A DNA stretch of 64,000 bases. It comes from Nakamurella sp. PAMC28650 (GTDB lineage Bacteria; Actinomycetota; Actinomycetes; Mycobacteriales; Nakamurellaceae). The stretch lies in contig NZ_CP060298.1 of NCBI RefSeq assembly GCF_014303395.1, positions 4,049,001 through 4,113,000 of the forward strand, read 5' to 3'. How positions within the stretch are numbered: position 1 is the first letter of the stretch; the number at the start of each line of letters is the position of its first letter. This document shows positions 57,208 to 64,000 of the stretch, one piece after another. The position numbers were made by a program, and so were the translations under genes. The notes under the pieces are model-generated. The model had not been told where the DNA came from. It searched no databases and worked only from the letters and a program-made list of their open reading frames with translations.

Positions 57208-58239
57208 TTACGCAATGTCGCGGTACACGGCGAGATACTGGCGTATTTCTTCCAGAATCCGGGCCTTGTCCGGCGGCGCAGCGAACGAGGCGAGCACGGC
57301 TGCCTCGGCCAGGCCGGCTACACCGGGGGCGTCCAGTCCCAGGATCGAGGCCGCCACGCCGTACTCCCGGTCCAGGGTGGTGGAGAACATGGGAGGGTCG
57401 TCGGAGTTGATCGTGATCGGTACCCCGGCCGCCATTAAAGCCGGCAGCGGGTGCTCCGCGAGCGAGGCCACCGACCGGGTGCAGACATTGGAGGTCGGGC
57501 ACACTTCCAACGAGATGTGGTGCTGCGCCAGGTACGTCATCAGGAGTGGGTCCTGAGCCGCGGTGATGCCATGCCCGATCCGTTCGGCGCCCAACGTCTG
57601 GATCGCGTCCCAGATGGTCTGCGGGCCGGTCGATTCGCCCGCGTGCGGCACGCTGTGCAACCCGGCCGCCCTCGCGGCGGCGAAATGCCGCGCGAACTGC
57701 GGGCGGGGCACGCCGATTTCCGGTCCTCCGAGTCCGAAGCTGACCAGGCCCGCCGGCTGCAGGGACAGGGCGATGTCCAGCGTGACATCGGCGGCCGGGA
57801 CGCCGGCCTCGCCGGGGATGTCGAAGCACCAGCGGAGCAGGATCCCGAAGTCGCGTTCGGCCTGGACCCGGGCGTCCTCGATGGCGGCGCAGAACTCCGG
57901 GGCCGGCACGCCGCTGCGGACCGACGTGAACGGGGTGACCGTCAGTTCCGCATAGCGGACGTTCTGCTCGGCCAGGCCCCTGGCCACGTCGTAGGTGAGC
58001 TGGTGGACGTCCTGTGCGTCCCGGATCAGGTCGACGACGGCGAGGTAGACCTCGATGAAGTGGGCGAAGTCGGTGAAGGTGAAGAAGTCGGCCAGTCGGT
58101 CCGGATCGCTGGGGACGGTGGTCTGCCCCTCGTACCGCGCGGCGAGCGCGGCGACGGTGGCCGGTGAGGCGGACCCGACCTGGTGGACGTGCAGTTCGGC
58201 TTTCGGGAGCCCGGAGATGAAGGCGCTGAGATCGTTCAC
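57208..58239 (-). CDS. Adenosine deaminase family protein
   Basis: A 343-residue metal-dependent amidohydrolase. Metal and catalytic residues are in AELHVHQVGSASP (HxH), VPHAGESTG (His/Glu), LGAERIGHGITAAQDP and INSDDPPMFSTTL (Asp pair). It lies in the same subgroup as the streptomycete 6-aminodeoxyfutalosine deaminase (SCO5662-like), whose members also have SASP after the HxHxVG motif. Both adenosine and aminodeoxyfutalosine are possible substrates. GTG 58239 overlaps the LysR stop (GTGA). Confidence 0.87.
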   Translation of the reverse strand: MNDLSAFISGLPKAELHVHQVGSASPATVAALAARYEGQTTVPSDPDRLADFFTFTDFAHFIEVYLAVVDLIRDAQDVHQLTYDVARGLAEQNVRYAELTVTPFTSVRSGVPAPEFCAAIEDARVQAERDFGILLRWCFDIPGEAGVPAADVTLDIALSLQPAGLVSFGLGGPEIGVPRPQFARHFAAARAAGLHSVPHAGESTGPQTIWDAIQTLGAERIGHGITAAQDPLLMTYLAQHHISLEVCPTSNVCTRSVASLAEHPLPALMAAGVPITINSDDPPMFSTTLDREYGVAASILGLDAPGVAGLAEAAVLASFAAPPDKARILEEIRQYLAVYRDIA

Positions 58240-59189
58240 GCCCCCGAGCCTGGCAGACGCCCCGACCAGATCGCCACCGCCACCAGCGCTCTGGCCGGAC
58301 CGGCCGGCGGTTGGGCGCTGGACCGCCAGACCGCCCGCAGTTCGCGACGCAGGTCGAGACCGGCGATCGACACCTCCACCAGACGGCCGAGGGCGAGATC
58401 GTCGGCGACCGCCAGCGCGCTGATCGCGCCCGGAGCGGTACCGGCGGCGATCGCAGCGCGGACCGCCGCGGCGGTGGCCAGCTCGATCGCCGGCGGAGCC
58501 GATGGCGCGGCGCGGGGCAGCGTCGCCTGGAGCGCCCTGACGAACGCATCCCGGGTCCCGGATCCCACTTCTCTGCTCACCAGCGGTGTGCCGGCGAGTT
58601 CTTCCACCGTGACCTGACGCCCTGGCCGTCCCCACGGGTGACCGGGGGCCACGACGACGACCAGGTGGTCGTGGTCCACCACCTTCGACCGGACGGCCGT
58701 CGGGACACCGGGCGCCTCGATGAAGCCGAGATCGGCGGAGCCGTCGATCACCGCCCTCACCACCGCCCCGCTGTTGGTCGTGGTCAGCTCCAGGTCCGTC
58801 AGGTCCTGCCCGGATCGCAGCTGGCCGGCCCGGAGCGCGAGGAACCATCGGGGGGCGAGGTGCTCGGCGATGGTCAGACTCGCCGCGATTCGCAGGTGCG
58901 CGTCCCGGGTGTTCTGCAATGATCCGATCCCGGCGTCCAGTCGGTCGGCGGAGGCGATCACCGGCGCCGCCCACTGGGCGACCAGCGCTCCGGCGGCCGT
59001 CAGGGACGATCCGTGGCTGCTGCGCATCAGCAACGGCACGCCGATCTGCGCCTCCATGGCCTTCATCCGCAGCGATGCGGCCTGCTGGGTGATCCCGAGA
59101 GCGGCCCCCGCCGAGGCCAGGCTGCCGGAACCCTGCACGGCCAGGAGCAGCTGCAGTGCGATCAGATCGGGGACGCGGCGGCTCAGCAT
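58236..59189 (-). CDS. LysR-family regulator
   Basis: A 317-residue regulator with an N-terminal winged helix (LIALQLLLAVQGSGSLASAGAALGITQQAASLRMK in pieces, about residues 8-45) and a PBP2-like substrate domain (TDLELTTTNSGAVVRAVIDG and VAPGHPW). It forms a two-gene operon with the deaminase. It is divergent from the TehA-like transporter with an 87-nt shared gap that contains a perfect palindrome. The probable role is control of the transporter and itself in response to a transported acid. Confidence 0.9.
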   Translation of the reverse strand: MLSRRVPDLIALQLLLAVQGSGSLASAGAALGITQQAASLRMKAMEAQIGVPLLMRSSHGSSLTAAGALVAQWAAPVIASADRLDAGIGSLQNTRDAHLRIAASLTIAEHLAPRWFLALRAGQLRSGQDLTDLELTTTNSGAVVRAVIDGSADLGFIEAPGVPTAVRSKVVDHDHLVVVVAPGHPWGRPGRQVTVEELAGTPLVSREVGSGTRDAFVRALQATLPRAAPSAPPAIELATAAAVRAAIAAGTAPGAISALAVADDLALGRLVEVSIAGLDLRRELRAVWRSSAQPPAGPARALVAVAIWSGRLPGSGA

Positions 59190-59200
59190 CCTTCCATGGT

Positions 59201-59221
59201 GACACAAGCTCCACTTGTGTC
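59201..59221. promoter_or_regulatory. 21-bp palindromic LysR operator
   Basis: Perfect arms GACACAAG and CTTGTGTC around CTCCA, centred in the divergent gap between the LysR gene (start 59189) and the transporter (start 59277). It has the size and symmetry of a LysR recognition site. A third half-site-like GACAAG follows at 59224-59229. Confidence 0.75.
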
Positions 59222-59276
59222 GGGACAAGCAATTGCCCTCTACCCGCGGGTCGTGCCGACCGGCATCGTGGTCGTC

Positions 59277-60443
59277 ATGAGCACTGCGACCCACCTGCGT
59301 CCCCCAGCCACCGCCGACCACTGCGCCGCCACCGCAGGATCGAGCTCCGGCCACCGGTTGCTCGGCGCCCTGGAACATCCCGGAGCGGTGTTCGAGAACA
59401 TCACGCCCAACTGGTTCGCCGCCGTGATGGGCACCGGCATCGTGGCCAACGCCGCTGCCACCCTGCCCGTCCACGTGATCGGGCTCCGCGTGTTCGCGGT
59501 CTGCGTCTGGCTCTCGGCGGCGTTCGCCCTGGTCGCCCTCTCGGCCGCCTTCTCCGTGCACTGGGTCCGCCATCGCGCGAACGCGCGCCGGTACGCCCGG
59601 CATCCGGTGATGGGTCAGTTCTACGGCGCCCCGCCGATGGCCCTGTTGACGGTCGGTGCCGGCACCCTGCTGGTCGGCCGGGACGTCATCGGGACGAATG
59701 CGGCCGTCGCCGTGGACTTCGTGCTCTGGGGCGCTGGCACCGTCACCGGTCTGGCCACCAGCCTCTGGGTGCCCTTCCGGATGATCACCCGTCATGACAA
59801 GAGCACCGCGACGGCCCTGCCTGCGTGGCTGATGCCCATCGTCCCGCCCATGGTGTCCGCCTCCACCGGCGCCCTCCTGCTGCCCCACATGCCCGCCGGA
59901 CAGGCCCGCCTCACCCTTCTGCTGGCCTGCTACGCGATGTTCGGGATGAGCCTGGTCATCGGCATGATGACGATGACGTTGATCTACTCGCGTCTGCTGC
60001 ACGCCGGCATGCCTGCGGTGCAGGCCGCTCCGACGGTCTGGATCACCCTGGGCATGATCGGCCAGTCCGTCACCGCCGTCAACCTGCTCGGCAACGCCGC
60101 CGGATCCGCCATCGCCGATCCGTTCGCCCAGGGTCTGCGGGTGTTCGGACTGATCTACGGCATCTCCATGGGCGGGTTCGGCGCGTTGATGTTCGTCCTC
60201 GCGACCGCCCTGACCGTTCATGCAGCCCGTCAGCACCTGAGGTTCTCCCTCACCTGGTGGAGTTTCACCTTCCCGATCGGCACCTGCGTGACCGGCGCGA
60301 CCGGCCTCGGCACCACTGCGGGATCGTCGGCGATCCACGGCCTCGCGGTCGCGCTGTACGTCGTCCTGCTCGCAGCGTGGGGCACGGTCGCCCTGCGCAC
60401 CCTGCGCAGTGCGGTGTCCGGCCGGGTGTTCCTGCCCGCCTGA
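59277..60443 (+). CDS. TDT-family (TehA/SLAC1-like) transporter
   Basis: A 388-residue membrane protein with ten predicted helices. The conserved ITPNWFAAVMGTGIVANA opening and the GxxxxAxG-type helices match the tellurite-resistance/dicarboxylate transporter (TDT) family, related to SLAC1 anion channels and C4-dicarboxylate carriers. Substrate could be malate, sulfite or another anion. ATG 59277 is used. Divergent from LysR-deaminase, with the operator in between. Confidence 0.88.
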   Translation: MSTATHLRPPATADHCAATAGSSSGHRLLGALEHPGAVFENITPNWFAAVMGTGIVANAAATLPVHVIGLRVFAVCVWLSAAFALVALSAAFSVHWVRHRANARRYARHPVMGQFYGAPPMALLTVGAGTLLVGRDVIGTNAAVAVDFVLWGAGTVTGLATSLWVPFRMITRHDKSTATALPAWLMPIVPPMVSASTGALLLPHMPAGQARLTLLLACYAMFGMSLVIGMMTMTLIYSRLLHAGMPAVQAAPTVWITLGMIGQSVTAVNLLGNAAGSAIADPFAQGLRVFGLIYGISMGGFGALMFVLATALTVHAARQHLRFSLTWWSFTFPIGTCVTGATGLGTTAGSSAIHGLAVALYVVLLAAWGTVALRTLRSAVSGRVFLPA

Positions 60444-60466
60444 GCAGCTCGACTGCAAGGATTCTC

Positions 60467-60487
60467 TCGTGCACGACCCAATCGCAC
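60467..60487 (+). promoter_or_regulatory. Operator-like motif at the MarR/OhrR promoter
   Basis: The perfect palindrome TCGTGCACGA followed by 5 nt and TCGCAC. Ten nt after it, TAGTCT (60497-60502) fits a -10 box six nt before the ATG at 60509, so the mRNA may be leaderless. The same motif recurs upstream of the hydrolase gene at 61005 (18 of 21 bases the same). Confidence 0.6.
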
Positions 60488-60508
60488 ACTGTTGGCTAGT
60501 CTGGGTGG

Positions 60509-60961
60509 ATGAAGTTGATTGCCGGAGCCGAGGCCAAGCCCCTGGACGAGAAGCTGTGCCTAGCGCTCTACAGCGCCTCCAGAGCCATGACGGCCCGCTA
60601 CCGGGACCCACTGGCACCGCTGGGGCTCACCTATCCCCAGTACCTGGTGATGGTGCTGCTGTGGGAGGACGGTCACAGCAGCGTCGGGCAGATCGGTGCA
60701 CGACTGCGACTGGAGTCCTCCACGCTGTCGCCGCTGCTGAAGCGCCTGGAGATGATGGGCCTGGTCCATCGGAGCCGCGATCCGCAGGACGAACGCTCGG
60801 TGGTCGTCGCACTGACGCGTCAGGGACGCGTCCTGGAACGGCGAGCAGTCGGGGTGGCCAGCCAGATCTGCGACGCAGCAGGTCTTTCCCTCGAGGAACA
60901 GGGCGAACTCGTGGCCGAGATCAAGGCCCTGACGGCCAAACTGACTGCGGTCCGCGCGTAA
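60509..60961 (+). CDS. OhrR-type MarR redox regulator
   Basis: A 150-residue winged-helix regulator with the OhrR N-terminal signature LDEKLCLALYSASRAMTARY; the sensing Cys is C17. GLTYPQYLVMVLLWE, RLRLESSTLSPLLKRLEMMGL and DPQDERSVVVALT follow. A second Cys lies in the C-terminal helix (ASQICDAAG). Members of this group release DNA when the Cys reacts with organic hydroperoxides. The ohr gene is 21 kb away, and the neighbour here is a chloroperoxidase-like hydrolase with the same upstream motif. ATG 60509 may be used without a leader. Confidence 0.88.
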   Translation: MKLIAGAEAKPLDEKLCLALYSASRAMTARYRDPLAPLGLTYPQYLVMVLLWEDGHSSVGQIGARLRLESSTLSPLLKRLEMMGLVHRSRDPQDERSVVVALTRQGRVLERRAVGVASQICDAAGLSLEEQGELVAEIKALTAKLTAVRA

Positions 60962-61004
60962 TTTGCACACCCGACCGCACCGTTCTTCTTTTCACTCTCT
61001 TCTG

Positions 61005-61025
61005 TCGTGCACGATCTAGTCGCAC
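61005..61025 (+). promoter_or_regulatory. Operator-like motif upstream of the hydrolase gene
   Basis: Second copy of the TCGTGCACGA-(N5)-TCGCAC motif, 54 nt upstream of the hydrolase start. TAGGCT at 61030-61035 follows and could be a -10 box. It suggests that the upstream regulator also controls this gene. Confidence 0.55.
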
Positions 61026-61079
61026 CTACTAGGCTCGGGGTGTACTCGCACGATCCGATCAGAACGAGGAGAGATCATC

Positions 61080-61913
61080 ATGGCGAAATTCACCGTCGGG
61101 ACCGAGAACGATGCCCCGATCGAGCTGCACTACGAGGACCTGGGCACCGGCACACCGGTCGTGCTGATCCACGGCTGGCCCCTGAGCGGGCGCTCGTGGG
61201 AGAACCAGGTCCCCGCCCTGGTCGCGGCCGGGCACCGCGTCATCACCTACGACCGTCGCGGTTTCGGCGCGTCGTCGCAGGTCTGGAACGGATACGACTA
61301 CGACACCTTCGCCGCCGACCTTGACGCTCTGCTGACCCATCTCGATCTGCACGAGGTTACCCTGGTCGGCTTCTCCATGGGCGGCGGTGAAGTGGTGCGC
61401 TACATCGGCACCTACGGAACCTCCCGGGTGTCGAAGGCCGTGCTGGCCGCTGCCGTCCCGCCCTTCCTCTACAAGACCGACGGCAACCCGGACGGCGGCC
61501 TGGACGACGCCACCATCGCCGGCTTCCAGGACGGGATCACGGGCGACCGGATCGCCTTCCTGGACGGCTTCACCACCAACTTCTTCACGGCCGGCGACAA
61601 GCTCACCGTCAGCGAGGCGCAGCGCGTCTACGCGCGGGAGATCGCCTCCTTCGCTTCGCCCAAGGGCACGCTGGACTGCGTCACGGCGTTCGGCAAGACC
61701 GACTTCCGCGGCGACGTCGCCAAGATCGACATCCCGACGTTGGTCATCCACGGTGACTCCGACGCAGTGGTGCCGTTCGAGGTCAGCGGCAAGCGTTCGG
61801 CCGAACTGATCCCGGGCGCCAAGCTGGTGTTGATCCAGGGCGGCCCCCACGCGATCAACGCGAGCCACGTCGCCGAGTTCAACGCCGCGCTGCTGGATTT
61901 CATCGCCGGCTGA
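61080..61913 (+). CDS. Alpha/beta hydrolase, non-heme chloroperoxidase-like
   Basis: A 277-residue esterase/perhydrolase-type protein. The oxyanion-hole HGWPLSG, the nucleophile GFSMGGGEVVRYI (Ser), a late HGDSDAVVPFEVSG (Asp) and GGPHAINASH (His) form the triad. It belongs to the bacterial cofactor-free haloperoxidase/arylesterase group, which can make peracids and degrade esters. SD GAGGAGAG lies upstream of ATG 61080. It is probably controlled by the OhrR-type regulator next door, given the shared motif. Confidence 0.9.
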   Translation: MAKFTVGTENDAPIELHYEDLGTGTPVVLIHGWPLSGRSWENQVPALVAAGHRVITYDRRGFGASSQVWNGYDYDTFAADLDALLTHLDLHEVTLVGFSMGGGEVVRYIGTYGTSRVSKAVLAAAVPPFLYKTDGNPDGGLDDATIAGFQDGITGDRIAFLDGFTTNFFTAGDKLTVSEAQRVYAREIASFASPKGTLDCVTAFGKTDFRGDVAKIDIPTLVIHGDSDAVVPFEVSGKRSAELIPGAKLVLIQGGPHAINASHVAEFNAALLDFIAG

Positions 61914-61968
61914 CGCAACGGCTCGGGTCCCGGCCGTCTCCGGTCGTCGGTGGTGCGAGGACGACCAC

Positions 61969-62898
61969 TCACTCGGAGTCGGCGCGGGCCCCGGCCATCT
62001 CGACGACGTGCGGCCGCGCGCCGTCCTCCTGGGTCGGGTGCTCCTCGACGGGCGCCAGACTCAGGATGGCCGGCGACCGGACCAGCAGCGCCACCCCGCC
62101 GCAGATCACCAGGACCGCCCCGCCGATCACGCTCAGATGGCCCGGTCCGGTCGGCAGTCTCTCGTGCAGCAGCAGGCCGCCGGCCACGACGGCGACCAAG
62201 GGATTCAGCACGGTCGTGGCCGCGATCGAGGCGGCGAAGTGGCCGGCGCGATAGGCGCCCTGGAGCAGAAGGTATCCGTACGGCCCGAGCAGAGCGATCG
62301 CGACCGACACCGCGATCACCACCGGGCCGGATGCTGGCTGCCTTACCGATATCAGCAGGGTCCTGACCAGCACCGCCGTCAGGCCGAACGCGGTGCCGGC
62401 GGCTCCGGCCAGCAGCAACGCCCGAGGTCGACCCGGCGCGAGATGCGCCCCGAAGGTCAGCGCGGTGACCGCGGCCAACACCCCGGCGACCATCCACACC
62501 ACCGACCACACGGACGGAACGCCGGCGCTCGCGTTCGACGGCAGGGATTTCAGCAGCGCGATCAGCCCGCCGACGACGCCGACCGCAGCCAGGATGTCGA
62601 GCCGCCGGATGCGTTGCCGCCGCAGGACGGCGGCGAGGGGGATCGCGAAGACCAGTCCGGTCACCCCCAGCGGCTGGACCAGGGCCAGGGTGCCCAGCGA
62701 GAGGGCCAGGATGTGCAACGACATCGACCCGAGATCGGCGACCGTGCCGGCCAGCCACCACGGACGATGGCACAGCTTCCAGAGCAGACGGACGTCGGCG
62801 ACGTGGGCGCTCGGCACCACCAGCGCCTCGCGATGCTGCAGGGCCGCGCCCAGTGCGAAGCAGAAAGCACTCGCCAGCGCGGCGAGAACCGCTACCAC
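61969..62898 (-). CDS. DMT-superfamily membrane protein
   Basis: About 309 residues with nine or ten hydrophobic helices, such as AVLAALASAFCFALGAALQH, ILALSLGTLALVQPLGVTGL and VIGGAVLVICGGVALLV. The DMT/EamA-like topology and the repeated small-residue-rich helices suggest a transporter, and the pattern GxxLQHREAL at the first helix is seen in an actinobacterial DMT subgroup. GTG 62898 is chosen because GGGAGGGAG lies about 7 nt upstream; GTG 62901 is equivalent. Substrate is unknown. It converges on the hydrolase gene. Confidence 0.78.
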   Translation of the reverse strand: MVAVLAALASAFCFALGAALQHREALVVPSAHVADVRLLWKLCHRPWWLAGTVADLGSMSLHILALSLGTLALVQPLGVTGLVFAIPLAAVLRRQRIRRLDILAAVGVVGGLIALLKSLPSNASAGVPSVWSVVWMVAGVLAAVTALTFGAHLAPGRPRALLLAGAAGTAFGLTAVLVRTLLISVRQPASGPVVIAVSVAIALLGPYGYLLLQGAYRAGHFAASIAATTVLNPLVAVVAGGLLLHERLPTGPGHLSVIGGAVLVICGGVALLVRSPAILSLAPVEEHPTQEDGARPHVVEMAGARADSE

Positions 62899-63017
62899 CA
62901 CAAGGCTCCCTCCCGTCCGACCGGGGCTGCGTCCAGCCCACCCGTGTGGGGTCGACCGCCCCCCTGTTCGCAAGCTAGCAGCATCAGATCAGAGGGTGGT
63001 GAGAACGGCAGGAATGG

Positions 63018-63641
63018 TCAGCTCCGGCGCTCCGGTGCCGCCGGCGGCGCCTCGTCGGCGCGGTACTCGTTCGCGCGGGACTCGTCCTCGAGCTCCTGCC
63101 TCTCCTCGATCCGCTTCTTCACCCGACCGAGTCCCGGGACGGCGCCCAGCATCTCGTTGAACTCCTTCGAGACATCCAGCAGGTCGCGCACATCCGGCGC
63201 GACCGTACCGAGGGTGTCCAGGACGGGCAGGATGTCCTTCTGCAACTTGTCGACGATCTCCGGCAGGGCGTCGACCAGCTGCACGATGGCGTCCACCTCG
63301 GCCGGGCTGGTGGTCTCGGCCAACCGGGCGATCATCGGCTGGAGCAGCTCCAGCGCCGGCTGGTAGCTGTCCAGCAGCGGCGTCACCCTGGCCGTCAGCG
63401 ACTCGGCGCGGCCGACCACCCGCTCGACCCTGGCCACCACGTTCTCGGTACGGACGACGACGCCTGCCGAGTGCACGGCGATCTCCTGGATCTCGGCGTC
63501 GACCACCTGTACCTGGGCGAGCAGATCCTCGACCTGGTCGATCACGACCACCAGGCGCGGAACCAGGGCGATGGCCCGCTCGGCGGCATCGAAGCCCTGC
63601 CCGACGAGCCGGAACAGATCCTGAGGTCCTGGCAGTCTCAT
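63018..63641 (-). CDS. Helical protein of unknown function
   Basis: A 207-residue protein, unrecognised. Most of it (about 10-165) is predicted to be long amphipathic helices with regular Val/Leu and Glu/Asp spacing (VEDLLAQVQVVDAEIQEIAV, VENVVARVERVVGRAESL-type segments), without a signal or membrane helix, so it probably forms a coiled coil or binds membranes. The C-terminal 40 residues are charged and end in an Ala/Pro/Glu tail. ATG 63641 has AAAGG 8 nt upstream. Similar proteins occur in actinobacteria, often annotated only as hypothetical. Confidence 0.72.
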   Translation of the reverse strand: MRLPGPQDLFRLVGQGFDAAERAIALVPRLVVVIDQVEDLLAQVQVVDAEIQEIAVHSAGVVVRTENVVARVERVVGRAESLTARVTPLLDSYQPALELLQPMIARLAETTSPAEVDAIVQLVDALPEIVDKLQKDILPVLDTLGTVAPDVRDLLDVSKEFNEMLGAVPGLGRVKKRIEERQELEDESRANEYRADEAPPAAPERRS

Positions 63642-63990
63642 GTCGCGCACCTTTGCTCGAGTCATCCTTGCTGCAACAGATCGCACCGATCGCGGTGGAC
63701 CCGAGCCCACTCGGCCCGCTCCGGTCCGGTACCCATCTACACGATGGATCAGTCGGAGCCCGCGCCGGAGGGGTCGAGCCGGTGACGTTCTTCACCCGTC
63801 ACCGTGACCGGAGAAGGTTTGCCGGTCACCGAGCCGGATCCTGATGCTGACACTCCCATTTCCGGGGCATCCCGGGGACCTGTTCCCCGAGCCGGCCGGG
63901 CCCGCCCGGGTGATGCGCCCGGGCGGTGTGGTCTGCTGAGATCGGCCGGACCGGCCCCGGTATCGGCACCGTGCCCGGAAGGACGCCGTC
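63642..63990. other. Non-coding gap near the right end
   Basis: A 349-nt stretch with no gene that I can support. It contains several overlapping inverted repeats around 63780-63835, including CGGTGACG/CGTCACCG with a 9-nt loop and TGACCGG/CCGGTCA. These may be terminators or regulator sites for the flanking genes. Confidence 0.5.
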
Positions 63991-64000
63991 ATGACCCTGC
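63991..64000 (+). CDS. Possible start of a gene cut by the window end
   Basis: ATG at 63991 is preceded by GGAAGGA with a 7-nt spacer, a good ribosome site. Only three codons are visible, so no product can be named. Confidence 0.35.

Overview
The window is chromosomal DNA from a high-GC actinobacterium. The evidence is the consistently high GC, frequent GTG/TTG starts, the mismatch endonuclease NucS, a bacterial Ku, actinobacterial families of unknown function (DUF2550, DUF3052, DUF3105, DUF3107, DUF3145), and gene orders shared with both Mycobacterium and Streptomyces. A Nakamurella-like or Frankia-like relative is plausible, but that is inference; nothing here fixes the genus. I see no insertion sequence, prophage, CRISPR array or plasmid function, and coding style is uniform.

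Region 1 (1-6824) holds a partial DUF1023 hydrolase, a degenerate LigD-polymerase-like protein, a TetR regulator resembling mycobacterial FasR next to DUF3107, nucS, a sucrase/ferredoxin-like protein, murA (with Asp replacing the usual catalytic Cys), a PduO-type cobalamin adenosyltransferase and DUF2550. Region 2 (6854-19814, minus strand) is the ATP synthase cluster atpB-E-F-H-A-G-D-C with two small accessory membrane genes, preceded by wecA, tsaC, prmC, prfA and rpmE. Region 3 (19948-34084) has rho with a very long low-complexity insertion, then hom-thrC-thrB and lysA (Asp-family amino acids), with a shortened ArgS-like protein where argS sits in mycobacteria. MFS/MarR and PPOX/EamA genes are interspersed. 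A DUF3105-DUF305 pair and tRNA-Arg follow. From memory, regions 1-3 follow the M. tuberculosis argS-to-nucS block closely.

Region 4 (34360-41051) contains ku with a divergent coiled-coil protein, a methyltransferase, a Gfo/Idh/MocA oxidoreductase, ohr, tRNA-Val, a peroxiredoxin and DUF3052. Region 5 (41372-51513) is central carbon to lipid: aceE makes acetyl-CoA, then a cold-shock gene, fasR (PucR-like), and fabD-fabH-acpP-fabF-accD, which turn acetyl/malonyl units into fatty acids. A striking array of short hairpin repeats separates fabF from accD. Region 6 (51566-64000) is more variable: an envelope protein, DUF3145, an acyltransferase-3/SGNH protein, a PAS/GAF-like/GGDEF protein, a LysR-deaminase operon divergent from a TehA-type transporter with a clear palindromic operator, an OhrR-type MarR gene and a chloroperoxidase-like hydrolase that share a promoter motif, a DMT-type membrane protein and a helical protein of unknown function.

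The most unusual signals are the hairpin array at 49871-50061, the probably non-catalytic LigD-POL-like and ArgS-like proteins, the repeated appearance of unrelated 14-22 bp tandem arrays at gene junctions, and the shared operator-like motif at 60467 and 61005.
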